From Chloroflexota bacterium (GTDB taxonomy: Bacteria > Chloroflexota > JAJPGV01): a stretch of 64,000 nucleotides of DNA. The stretch is from positions 248,001 through 312,000 of the forward strand of contig JAJPGV010000035.1 in assembly GCA_021325635.1 (NCBI GenBank), in the 5' to 3' direction. Within the stretch, counting starts at the first letter, position 1; each line of letters opens with the position of its first letter. Positions 42,855 to 50,249 of this stretch are shown piece by piece. Under the pieces are notes generated by a model. That model had not been told where the DNA came from. It saw only the letters and a list, made by a program, of their open reading frames with translations, and made no database searches. The translations under genes and the position numbers were made by a program.

Positions 42855-43343
42855 ATGCCGGTAGATCCACTGGAGTTCCGTCGCGCGCTAGGTTGTTTTG
42901 CCACCGGCGTGACGGTCATCACGGTGGTGGACGAGCAGGGCCGGCCTCGCGGGCTCACCGCTAACGCCTTCAGCTCGCTGTCGCTCGATCCGACGCTGAT
43001 CCTCGTGTGCGTGGACCACAGGTCCGACACCTTTCCGGTCATGTCCACGTCCGAGGTCTTCGCGGTAAACATCCTGAGCGAGGATCAGCGCGAGATCTCT
43101 CAACGCTTTGCCGGCAAGGGCGAAGATAAGTTCGCCGGCATCTCGTATCACACCGGTGAGACGGGAGCGCCGATCATCGATGGCGCCCTGGCGGTGCTGG
43201 AGTGTCGCACGCATGAGAAGCACATAGCCGGCGACCACACCATCTTCATCGGCAACGTCTCGAGCATTCAACACGGCCCGGGCCAGCCGCTGCTGTTCTT
43301 CCGCGGCAATTACGCCAGCCTGCCCGAGCCTGCGACACAGTAG
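42855..43343 (+). CDS. Flavin reductase (HpaC/flavin_Reduct family)
   Basis: This is a 162-residue FMN-binding split-barrel protein: LGCFATGVTVITVVDEQGRPRGLTANAFSSLSLDPTLILVCV, FAVNILSEDQ, and KFAGISYHTGETGAPIIDGALAVLECR. It covers the whole domain of HpaC/DszD-type reductases, which supply reduced flavin to partner monooxygenases. No monooxygenase gene is present in the window. It lies 15 bases before the aryl-CoA ligase, so a role in aromatic metabolism is plausible. Confidence 0.9.
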   Translation: MPVDPLEFRRALGCFATGVTVITVVDEQGRPRGLTANAFSSLSLDPTLILVCVDHRSDTFPVMSTSEVFAVNILSEDQREISQRFAGKGEDKFAGISYHTGETGAPIIDGALAVLECRTHEKHIAGDHTIFIGNVSSIQHGPGQPLLFFRGNYASLPEPATQ

Positions 43344-43358
43344 CGGCGGCGCTGCGGC

Positions 43359-44927
43359 ATGAGCACGCCTGCCTCTCATCCCGAGCACCGCATCCCTACC
43401 GACGTCTTCAACATGGCGGCCTATCTGGTCGACCGCCACGTTGAGGAGGGGCGTGGATCGCGGACGGCCGTCCGTTTCAACGGTCGCGACGTCAGCTACG
43501 TCGATCTGCTGCACTCGGTCAACCGCGTCGGCAACGGGCTCTCCGGCCTGGGTGTGGAGATGGAACACCGCTGCCTGCTGCTGCTGCCCGATTCACTGGA
43601 CTTCATGGCCACGTTCTTGGGCAGCATGAAGATTGGCGCGGTGCCAGTGCCGGCTAACCGCTTGGTGAGCGCCAAGGACTTCCTGTACTACCTGAACGAC
43701 AGCCGCGCGCGAGTGGCCGTCATCCATCCTGAGGTCTGGGATCGTATCGAGCCCATCCGCGGGGACCTGCGCTACCTGCGCCACCTGCTCATGGTGGGGC
43801 CGGACGTGCCCAAAGGCTGCTTATCCTTCGATGAGATGGTGGGCTCAGCCTCGACGGAGCTGAACCCGGCGCCCACCTCGCCGGACGATGCGTCCTACTG
43901 GCTGTACACGTCAGGGACGACCGGTACCCCCAAGGGTGTCATTCATCTGCACCACGACATGATGCACTGCGTGGGCCCGTACACCCGAGAGGTCGTGCGC
44001 GTGACGCCCGAGGACATCCTGTTCTCATCGGCGGGCCTGTCGGCGTCATACGGCCTGGTGAACTCTTTGTACATCCCGCTCTACATCGGGGCCACCGTCG
44101 TCCTGAACTCAGACCGGCCTGCTCCGCCAACGCTCTATCGCATCCTGGAATCAGAGCGTGTGACGCTGTTCTTCTCGGTGCCGACCTCGCTGGCGGCCAT
44201 GCTGGCCGACGAGACGCCCCACGACCTCTCCAGCCTGCGACAGACGATCTCGGCCGGGGAGGCGCTGCCGGGCCCAATCTATCGCCGCTGGCTGGATCGT
44301 TACGGGGTGGAGATCCTGGACGGCATCGGATCGACCGAGTTCGGCTACATCTTCATCTCTAACCGCGCGGGAAAGGTGCGCGAGGCAACGTCGGGACAGC
44401 TCATTGCCCCCCATGAGACGCGGCTGCTCGATCAGGACGGCGAGATCGTTCCCCGCGGGGAGGTGGGGGAGCTGTACGTTCGATCCGATAGCGTCGCCGC
44501 GGGCTACTGGAACAAACACGACCGCAGCAAGGAAACGTTCGCCGGTGATTGGCTGAGAACGCACGATAACTTCATGGTGGACGACGACGGCTACTACTCA
44601 TATCAGGGCCGCGCCGACGACATGATTCGCGTCGGCGGCCTGTACGTGGCTCCGACCGAAGTCGAGGGAGTGCTGCTCGACCATCCAGCCGTGGCCGACT
44701 GCGCGGTGGTTGGGGCGCCCGACGAGGAAGGGCTGATCAAAACCAAGGCCTTCGTGGTCTTGAAAGCGGATGCGACCGGATCCCCGGCTCTGGTCGAAGA
44801 GCTTCAGACCTTCGTCAAGGGCAAGCTGGCGCACTACAAGTATCCGCGTTGGATCGAGTTCGTGACTGAGCTGCCCCGGACCGCGGGCGGGATGGGGAAG
44901 ATCCAGCGCTTCAGGCTGCGAAGTTAG
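43359..44927 (+). CDS. Benzoate-CoA ligase-like AMP-forming acyl-CoA synthetase
   Basis: This ANL-superfamily enzyme has 522 residues: the P-loop-like A3 motif YTSGTTGTPKGVIH, DGIGSTEFGYIF (A5, aromatic-substrate type), YQGRADDMIRVGG (A8), and the catalytic Lys in MGKIQRFRL (A10). The N-terminus NMAAYLVDRHVEEGRGSRTAV is characteristic of benzoate-CoA ligases. It activates an aromatic or related acid to the CoA thioester with ATP. Co-location with a flavin reductase and Mo-cofactor genes hints at aromatic catabolism. The substrate is not proven. Confidence 0.9.
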   Translation: MSTPASHPEHRIPTDVFNMAAYLVDRHVEEGRGSRTAVRFNGRDVSYVDLLHSVNRVGNGLSGLGVEMEHRCLLLLPDSLDFMATFLGSMKIGAVPVPANRLVSAKDFLYYLNDSRARVAVIHPEVWDRIEPIRGDLRYLRHLLMVGPDVPKGCLSFDEMVGSASTELNPAPTSPDDASYWLYTSGTTGTPKGVIHLHHDMMHCVGPYTREVVRVTPEDILFSSAGLSASYGLVNSLYIPLYIGATVVLNSDRPAPPTLYRILESERVTLFFSVPTSLAAMLADETPHDLSSLRQTISAGEALPGPIYRRWLDRYGVEILDGIGSTEFGYIFISNRAGKVREATSGQLIAPHETRLLDQDGEIVPRGEVGELYVRSDSVAAGYWNKHDRSKETFAGDWLRTHDNFMVDDDGYYSYQGRADDMIRVGGLYVAPTEVEGVLLDHPAVADCAVVGAPDEEGLIKTKAFVVLKADATGSPALVEELQTFVKGKLAHYKYPRWIEFVTELPRTAGGMGKIQRFRLRS

Positions 44928-44993
44928 GCGCAAGGCGACGGTGGGAGTTGCGAAGGGAGACCTTCCCAAAGCGGCGATCAACGCGTAACAGGG

Positions 44994-45012
44994 GCGGGGC
45001 GCAAGGCCCCGC
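44994..45012. terminator. Hairpin between convergent operons
   Basis: GCGGGGC and GCCCCGC make a 7-base stem around GCAAG. A second small stem (GAAGG/CCTTC around GAGA) lies about 40 bases before it. They sit between the ends of the aryl-CoA ligase gene and the leftward PfkB gene, a good place for a bidirectional terminator. No U-run is present. Confidence 0.55.
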
Positions 45013-45020
45013 GCTACTCT

Positions 45021-45090
45021 GCGCCTAACGGCCAGCAACTAACGCCAGCGCTCACGCTAACGCCTACCGACCAGCGCCCAGCGCCTAACG
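45021..45090. repeat. Short repeated TAACG-containing motifs
   Basis: GCGCCTAACG occurs at 45021-45030 and 45081-45090, exactly 60 bases apart. CTAACGCC occurs at 45039-45046 and 45057-45064, 18 bases apart. The stretch lies in the non-coding gap between convergent genes and looks like a decayed tandem repeat. No function is evident. Confidence 0.4.
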
Positions 45091-45095
45091 ACTCC

Positions 45096-45980
45096 TTACC
45101 ACCTCACCAGCCCTCTCAGGTCGACCTTGGGTCTGCTGCCATGATGGGCAGCCACTCGAGCGTAGAGGCGGTTGGCGCTGGCGCAGGCCTGCTCCAGGCT
45201 GCCTGTCTTGAGGTAGGCCAGGCACCAGGCGGCGTCGAAAGCTTCGTCGGCTCCGGAGCGGTCGACGGCGCGCTGCTCCTCGCCCTGGTATTCGCGATAC
45301 CCATTGCCGTCGGCGGCGCCGGAGCCGTTGGCGCCAAGCTTGAGCACGGCGATCGGCGCCAGGTCGCCGAGCGCGCCGGTGGGGAACAACGCCGCTTCGT
45401 CCTGCCGGGCCAGCACGACGTCTGGCTTGAACGTCTTCAGCAGGGCGGTGAACCTGCTCACACCGTAGTCCCGCAAGCTGTTTGCCGACGTCAGGGAAAC
45501 ACTGACCCGGGCACCGGCTTGCCGGGCCAGTCGCACTGCTCTGGCAGCCGCCGCGGCAATCGGTTGGGCCCATAACGAGGTCGCCGGCAAATGCAGCCAG
45601 TCGGCATCATTGAGCCAGTCCTCTCGAATGTCTTCGGGCTTGAGTTTCACGGCGACGCCCCTGTCGGGCATCAGCGTGGCATGTCCGCTGCGCCGAACGG
45701 TGTGGACCAACGTGGCCGTCGAGCCCTGTTCGGATACCGTTTCGGCGAGCACGCCCTCCTTCAGCAGGTCCACGACCAGCAGCTCCGCCGCCGGGTCCCG
45801 GCCGACCTTGCCGATGAAGCGGCAGTTGCCGCCAAGCCGGCTGATCCATACGGCGAAGTTGCCCGCGGCTCCGCCGCCGGTCATGGTTACGCTGCCAATC
45901 GAGTCGGGTGGGCGGCCTGGCGCGTCATGATCGGGCTTCACCAGGATTTCCAGCGTTAGGTCGCCGAGTGTGACGATCAC
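45096..45980 (-). CDS. PfkB-family sugar kinase with altered catalytic motif
   Basis: This is a ribokinase-like protein. The N-terminus IVTLGDLTLEILVKPD and the first signature GGGAAGNFAVWISRLG bind the sugar. The ATP-side signature normally reads GAGD, with Asp the catalytic base. Here it is SGADEAFDAAW, so the GD pair is replaced by DE. The rest of the fold (KLGANGSGAADGNG, LARQDEAAL) is present. It may use Glu as base, have weak activity, or act only by binding. It starts at ATG 45980. A cupin gene lies 33 bases upstream on the same strand. Confidence 0.85.
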   Translation of the reverse strand: MIVTLGDLTLEILVKPDHDAPGRPPDSIGSVTMTGGGAAGNFAVWISRLGGNCRFIGKVGRDPAAELLVVDLLKEGVLAETVSEQGSTATLVHTVRRSGHATLMPDRGVAVKLKPEDIREDWLNDADWLHLPATSLWAQPIAAAAARAVRLARQAGARVSVSLTSANSLRDYGVSRFTALLKTFKPDVVLARQDEAALFPTGALGDLAPIAVLKLGANGSGAADGNGYREYQGEEQRAVDRSGADEAFDAAWCLAYLKTGSLEQACASANRLYARVAAHHGSRPKVDLRGLVRW

Positions 45981-46013
45981 GTCAAACGGTGGACAGCCGG
46001 CAGCAGGCTTGGT

Positions 46014-46565
46014 CTAGCCGGGCTGGATCGTCCAGAAATCGGCGCCGCAGACGTCCCAGGGCAGCCGGCGCTCGTCGGGCTCCTCCAGCGAGAAGTGCTG
46101 GTTCACAAAGTACATGATCTGCGCCGGCTGTCCCCAGAGGTTGGCGGCGCCGTGAGCTACCCCGCGAGGTATGTAGACCATCCGGCTCGGTCCGGGGCCG
46201 AGGATGAAGCGCATGTGCTGCTGGTAGGTGGGCGAGCCGGCGCGAACGTCGAGCAGGCCGATCAGCAGCCGGTCGGTGGGCGGGACGAACCACACGTCCT
46301 CCTGGTTGAAATGCAGGTGAAAGGCCTTGATGGCGCCGGGAAGCACCCGCGAGTAGTTGACCTGAGTCACCTTCATGTCGGGCTTGGCCGCGAGGGCGCC
46401 GTGCTCGTTGAGCCGGATCAGCTCCATGAAATCCCCGCCCTCGTCCATCAAGTGGCGAAGGGCGATGAACTCGACCCCGTCGATGCGACCGCCCGAGCCG
46501 TACGCCTGGACGGTTACCTGGGACCGATAGTCGTCGCCTATGGATGTTGGGTCAAGCCGCTGCAC
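46014..46565 (-). CDS. RmlC-like cupin (dTDP-sugar 3,5-epimerase family)
   Basis: This is a 183-residue cupin: GVEFIALRHLMDEGGDFMELIRLNEHG, VTQVNYSRVLPGAIKAFHLHFNQEDVWFV, and RMVYIPRGVAHGAANL. The last has the His of the RmlC active-site His/Asp dyad region. The family epimerises dTDP-4-keto-6-deoxyhexoses, but rmlA/B/D are not in the window. It could be a WxcM-like isomerase or a non-sugar cupin. It lies upstream of the PfkB-like gene and probably shares its transcript. Confidence 0.8.
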   Translation of the reverse strand: MQRLDPTSIGDDYRSQVTVQAYGSGGRIDGVEFIALRHLMDEGGDFMELIRLNEHGALAAKPDMKVTQVNYSRVLPGAIKAFHLHFNQEDVWFVPPTDRLLIGLLDVRAGSPTYQQHMRFILGPGPSRMVYIPRGVAHGAANLWGQPAQIMYFVNQHFSLEEPDERRLPWDVCGADFWTIQPG

Positions 46566-46598
46566 GCCCGGTAGCGTAGCACCCCGCCGGCAGGTAGG

Positions 46599-47693
46599 CT
46601 ACGAGCCGGCGTGTGGCGGGAACAATGAACGGTCCGCCGCTGCCTGGCTCAGTTTCGCAGCCAGCGGGCCTGGAATCCGCTCCGACAGCGCGTGGGCTGG
46701 CGCAAGCACGACCGCGCCGTCGCCAACGCCGAGCTCACGCGAGCCGCCTCGAAAGGACCCGCCGGCAAACTCCCGCAGCGCCAGGCTGGCAGCGACGTCG
46801 GTCCGCAGCAGGACACTGCTCACGACTGCGTTGGGGGCCACGTCGAATTGGTCGCGACCGAAGCCAATCGCAAGAACGCGCAGCTGCGAGGCGGCGGCGA
46901 TGGCTCCCAGACCCGCGGGCATGCCCGCGGCAAACACAACGTCCGCTCGACGATCGATGAATTCCTGCGCGATGCGCTTGGCGGCGGCCTCATCGCCGCC
47001 GTCGCCGGCGTAGCCGCTCAAGACGGTTGTACGGTCGCCAGACTGGGCGCCCTGGCCATAGGAGCTCAGCGCATCTTCCTCCTCCGCGGAGCGGACGCTG
47101 CCGACCACGGCGACAACGTGACTGAAGCTCAGCCCGCCGGCGAGCATGCCGGCCAGGCGTGCCCCTTCAGCGACAGCGAACGACGTTTGGCGCAGGTTCG
47201 AGGCTCCGTCTGGTCTGGCGCTGGCGCCGATCAGCTCGAAGCTCACGCTGGAATGTTCCTGCGCGGCCGCGACGAAGGCGTCGGCCAGATCGTTGCCCTG
47301 GCCGACGACCAGATCGGCCCGGCTTGCCGCCTGCTCGACGGTCTGTCTTATGGTGGCGGGGCTATCAGGCACGAAGACCAGTGGATCGGAAGCGCCCAAG
47401 CTTTGCGCCTGCGCCTGAAGACCGGCGATCCCAAGCGCGTTGAGGCCGCCATCGTTGGCGCCCCGAAGATCGGTGACGAAGGCCAGATGGAGGCCGGGTG
47501 CAGCTTTGGCGAGCGGCACCGGCGTGGCGGCGAGGGGGCGCTCGATCTCCGCTGGATGGGCTGCTCCCGACGCGACCGGCTGAGTAGAGGTGCCGTCGAT
47601 AAAGGTGCAGGCCGCGAGCAGTCCGACCGCTAGGAGGCTGCAGCAGCGAGCCGCGCCGGCCGCGGCGCTCACCGGCTGCCGTACACCGAACAC
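46599..47693 (-). CDS. BMP/Med-family substrate-binding lipoprotein
   Basis: A signal peptide ends in the lipobox LLAVGLLAAC (Cys about residue 29), so the mature protein is lipid-anchored. The body follows basic membrane proteins: HLAFVTDLRGANDGGLNALGIAGL, DLVVGQGNDLADA, HVVAVVGSV, ADVVFAAGMPAGLG and GFGRDQFDVAP. Relatives bind nucleosides for ABC importers, but no permease or ATPase is adjacent. It may instead be a stand-alone sensor protein. The first bases overlap the end of the upstream SH3/HExxH gene by 25. Confidence 0.8.
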   Translation of the reverse strand: MFGVRQPVSAAAGAARCCSLLAVGLLAACTFIDGTSTQPVASGAAHPAEIERPLAATPVPLAKAAPGLHLAFVTDLRGANDGGLNALGIAGLQAQAQSLGASDPLVFVPDSPATIRQTVEQAASRADLVVGQGNDLADAFVAAAQEHSSVSFELIGASARPDGASNLRQTSFAVAEGARLAGMLAGGLSFSHVVAVVGSVRSAEEEDALSSYGQGAQSGDRTTVLSGYAGDGGDEAAAKRIAQEFIDRRADVVFAAGMPAGLGAIAAASQLRVLAIGFGRDQFDVAPNAVVSSVLLRTDVAASLALREFAGGSFRGGSRELGVGDGAVVLAPAHALSERIPGPLAAKLSQAAADRSLFPPHAGS

Positions 47694-48646
47694 TCTGAAG
47701 CGTACTGCTGGGCTAGGTTTCGGGCGAAGTCAGGAGTGTTCACGGTATGGGATATCTGATCGAGCTCGGCTTCCATGTTGGTTCGCGGGGGCGATGGCTT
47801 GGTCAGCTCCAGCCACACCTTCTCCTGTGTCTTGTAGGCTCGCAGCTCCAGGTTGACGCAGTCCTCAGGCTTGTCGGGTACGGCGTGGTCAACGAGGATG
47901 TCTACCGCGTGCTGCAGTTCGTGGGCCAGCACGGCGGACTGCACGTCGAGGCTTTCCCGCAGCATGGAGTCGGCCATCTTGATGCTGTGGCCAATGGTGC
48001 TGAACTCGCCCCCTTCGGAGACTGCCTGAAAATGGTCGACCGTGATCCGCACATAGGCAGGAGCAGCTCGGGACAGCAGATCGGTGGCCGTTGACGAATC
48101 ATGCAGGTGATCGACCGCCGCCCTGACGGCCGTCTGCACGTAAATCCCGCTTCCACCCACGTCGTAATTCTTTTCTCGGGTAGCTTGCGACAGCGGGGTG
48201 GAGAGCGACGAGTCGGGGCTGCCCGATGCCCGAGCACCGCCATTCGAGCTGGGAGCGGGCGCCGAGCCGGCCGCGCTGATCGTCAGATAGGCGGCGCTTG
48301 CCCAACCCGTCACGTCGGGCGCCTGCAGCTGGTACCAATCGGAGCCGTCCTGTCCGACGGGGCCTCCTACCACGGCCGCCTGGAAGCCATCGGGGACCGT
48401 GGCGATCCGGTCTGACGCGAGGCCCGGGCTTTTTCGAATGCTCAGGCCGAACCGGCCCGTCCCGGTGACCGTCGCCGTACGGGGCGAGCCTGCCGCGGTG
48501 GAAGGGCTGCCCGAGGCCGCCCTCGACGTTGGGGGTGGGGCTGTTTCCGGCTGAGGCGGAATAATCGACGTGCAGGCGCTCGTACAGGCAATCGACAGCA
48601 GCAGGCCGGCAACCCGAACGCCGGCCTGCCTCAGACTCGAGAGCAC
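47669..48646 (-). CDS. Lipoprotein with SH3-like domain and HExxH motif
   Basis: It starts at GTG 48646. A signal peptide leads to a lipobox-like SIACTSAC, then a Pro/Ser/Thr-rich linker. An SH3b-like domain follows (FGLSIRKSPGLASDRIATVPDGFQAAVV...DWYQLQAPDVTGWASAAYL). A second linker leads to an alpha-helical domain with LAHELQHAVDI, a HExxH zinc-protease motif. SH3b domains bind cell-wall peptide, so this may be a wall-associated hydrolase. No third zinc ligand can be fixed by eye. The upstream open frame to 48841 mirrors the kinase gene and is excluded. Confidence 0.78.
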   Translation of the reverse strand: MLSSLRQAGVRVAGLLLSIACTSACTSIIPPQPETAPPPTSRAASGSPSTAAGSPRTATVTGTGRFGLSIRKSPGLASDRIATVPDGFQAAVVGGPVGQDGSDWYQLQAPDVTGWASAAYLTISAAGSAPAPSSNGGARASGSPDSSLSTPLSQATREKNYDVGGSGIYVQTAVRAAVDHLHDSSTATDLLSRAAPAYVRITVDHFQAVSEGGEFSTIGHSIKMADSMLRESLDVQSAVLAHELQHAVDILVDHAVPDKPEDCVNLELRAYKTQEKVWLELTKPSPPRTNMEAELDQISHTVNTPDFARNLAQQYASECSVYGSR

Positions 48647-48710
48647 GGTGCACCCCGATTCGGACGTGGTCGACGCTCCTGGAGCCGGAACGCCCGCTCG
48701 GAATCCTGGT

Positions 48711-50249
48711 TCAGCGCTTCCAGAGCGGCAGGGAGACGCGGAAGGTGCTGCCGTGCCCGACCGCGCTTTCGACGCTGATGGTTCCACCCATTTCGTCAAT
48801 GATGGCTTTGCAGATGAACAATCCCAGGCCCATCCCACCAAAACGCCGGGAGCGGACGACGCTGTCGGCTTGATAGAAGCGGCTGAAGATGCGCGACTGC
48901 TGCTCGGGCGCGATGCCGATGCCCCAGTCTCGAACCGCCACTTCCGCGTGCTGCTCCCTCCGTTTGATCGTCACCTCGACGGCACCGCCGTCCGGAGAGT
49001 ACTTGATGGCGTTGCTCACGAGGTTCGAAAGGACCTGATCCAGGCGATCTTCGTCGGCCCAAACCGTAATGCCCTCGTCGTGGCAGAGCACCCGGAACTC
49101 ATGCCTGTGGCTCGTCGTGCGGAATTTGGCCAGGACCCCTTCCACGACGGTTGGAAGCGTGACCGGGCAGTGGGCCGTTTCCAGCCCGCCCCGCTCGATG
49201 CGCGAAACATCCAGCAGGTCCTCCACCAAGCGGTTCATGCGGCGGCACTGCGCCTGGATGACGTCGAGCACCTCAGCCGCATTGGCGCTGCCCAGCTTCC
49301 GGCCGAGCAGCTGCGTGTAGCCCATGATGGAGGTCAACGGCGTTTTGAGCTCGTGAGAGGCGATGGACAGGAAGTCATCCTTGAGCTGTTCGACTTCCTT
49401 CTGGTCGGTGATGTCCTGGTACACCACCACGCACCCTGACGTCCGCCCCGCTTCGCTCGGGATAGAGGAGACGATTCGTCGTACGAAACGGGGCCTCGGG
49501 CCCCCGAACTCGAACACCACCGGTCGATCGGCTGTCTCTTCCGAAGGCAAGGCCGTCAAAGGTGGCTCGCCGGTGAGCTTTGCCACGTCCACGGATCCGA
49601 GCCCCATCATGTCGTCGTATGAAGAGCTGAACAGCTGCAGGGCGAATGGATTGGCCTGAACCACGCGACCGGCGCTGTCGTACACCAGCAGGCCGTCCTG
49701 CATCGAGTCGATAACCGCCGTGAGCTGACGGCGCGACTCCTGCAGCTCGCCTATGCGCTCGGCAAGCTCAGCGGTTGCCTGTGTGACCTTTTCTTCGAGA
49801 CTCTCGTTGATCGACTGGATGGTGCGATTGGCCTGTTCCAGCTCCGCGGCGCGCGTGCGCAGCGCCTCCGACAGCCGCTTCTTCTCGAGACCACGCTCTA
49901 TCGCCAGCTTCATCTCGTCGATGTTGCAGGGCTTGAGCAGGTAGTTGAAGGCGCCGTGCCGCAGCGCCTGAACGGCAGATTCGAGCGAGGCGTAGCCGGT
50001 GAGCAGGATCGTAACTGTCTCGGGATCCCGCTTTTGGGCGGCGGCGAGGAGCGTCAGTCCGTCGATCTCGTCGATCCGCAGATCGCTGAGGAGCAGATCG
50101 AAGCGATTCTTGCGAATCGCCTGCAGGGCCTGGGATCCGGTACCGGCCGTGTGTACCTCATAGCCTTCCCGCCGGAGCACGGCCGCGAGCGTCATGAGGA
50201 CGCTCTCTTCGTCGTCGACGACCAGGATCTGGGGAGGAGCCAAGCTCAC
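48711..50249 (-). CDS. Hybrid kinase: receiver-PAS-HisKA-HATPase
   Basis: This protein of about 512 residues starts at GTG 50249, overlapping the upstream kinase stop (GTGA). The receiver has VVDDEES, phospho-Asp56 in LLLSDLRI and Lys in LLKPCN. A coiled coil follows (SEALRTRAAELEQANRTIQ..., about 125-185), then a PAS domain (AVIDSMQDGLLVYD...). HisKA has phospho-His in SIASHELKTPL, and HATPase has NLVSNAIKYSP, DWGIGI and GMGLGLF. All catalytic boxes are intact. It is co-translated with the GAF/PAS kinase and lies at the 3' end of the gas vesicle operon. Confidence 0.92.
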   Translation of the reverse strand: MSLAPPQILVVDDEESVLMTLAAVLRREGYEVHTAGTGSQALQAIRKNRFDLLLSDLRIDEIDGLTLLAAAQKRDPETVTILLTGYASLESAVQALRHGAFNYLLKPCNIDEMKLAIERGLEKKRLSEALRTRAAELEQANRTIQSINESLEEKVTQATAELAERIGELQESRRQLTAVIDSMQDGLLVYDSAGRVVQANPFALQLFSSSYDDMMGLGSVDVAKLTGEPPLTALPSEETADRPVVFEFGGPRPRFVRRIVSSIPSEAGRTSGCVVVYQDITDQKEVEQLKDDFLSIASHELKTPLTSIMGYTQLLGRKLGSANAAEVLDVIQAQCRRMNRLVEDLLDVSRIERGGLETAHCPVTLPTVVEGVLAKFRTTSHRHEFRVLCHDEGITVWADEDRLDQVLSNLVSNAIKYSPDGGAVEVTIKRREQHAEVAVRDWGIGIAPEQQSRIFSRFYQADSVVRSRRFGGMGLGLFICKAIIDEMGGTISVESAVGHGSTFRVSLPLWKR

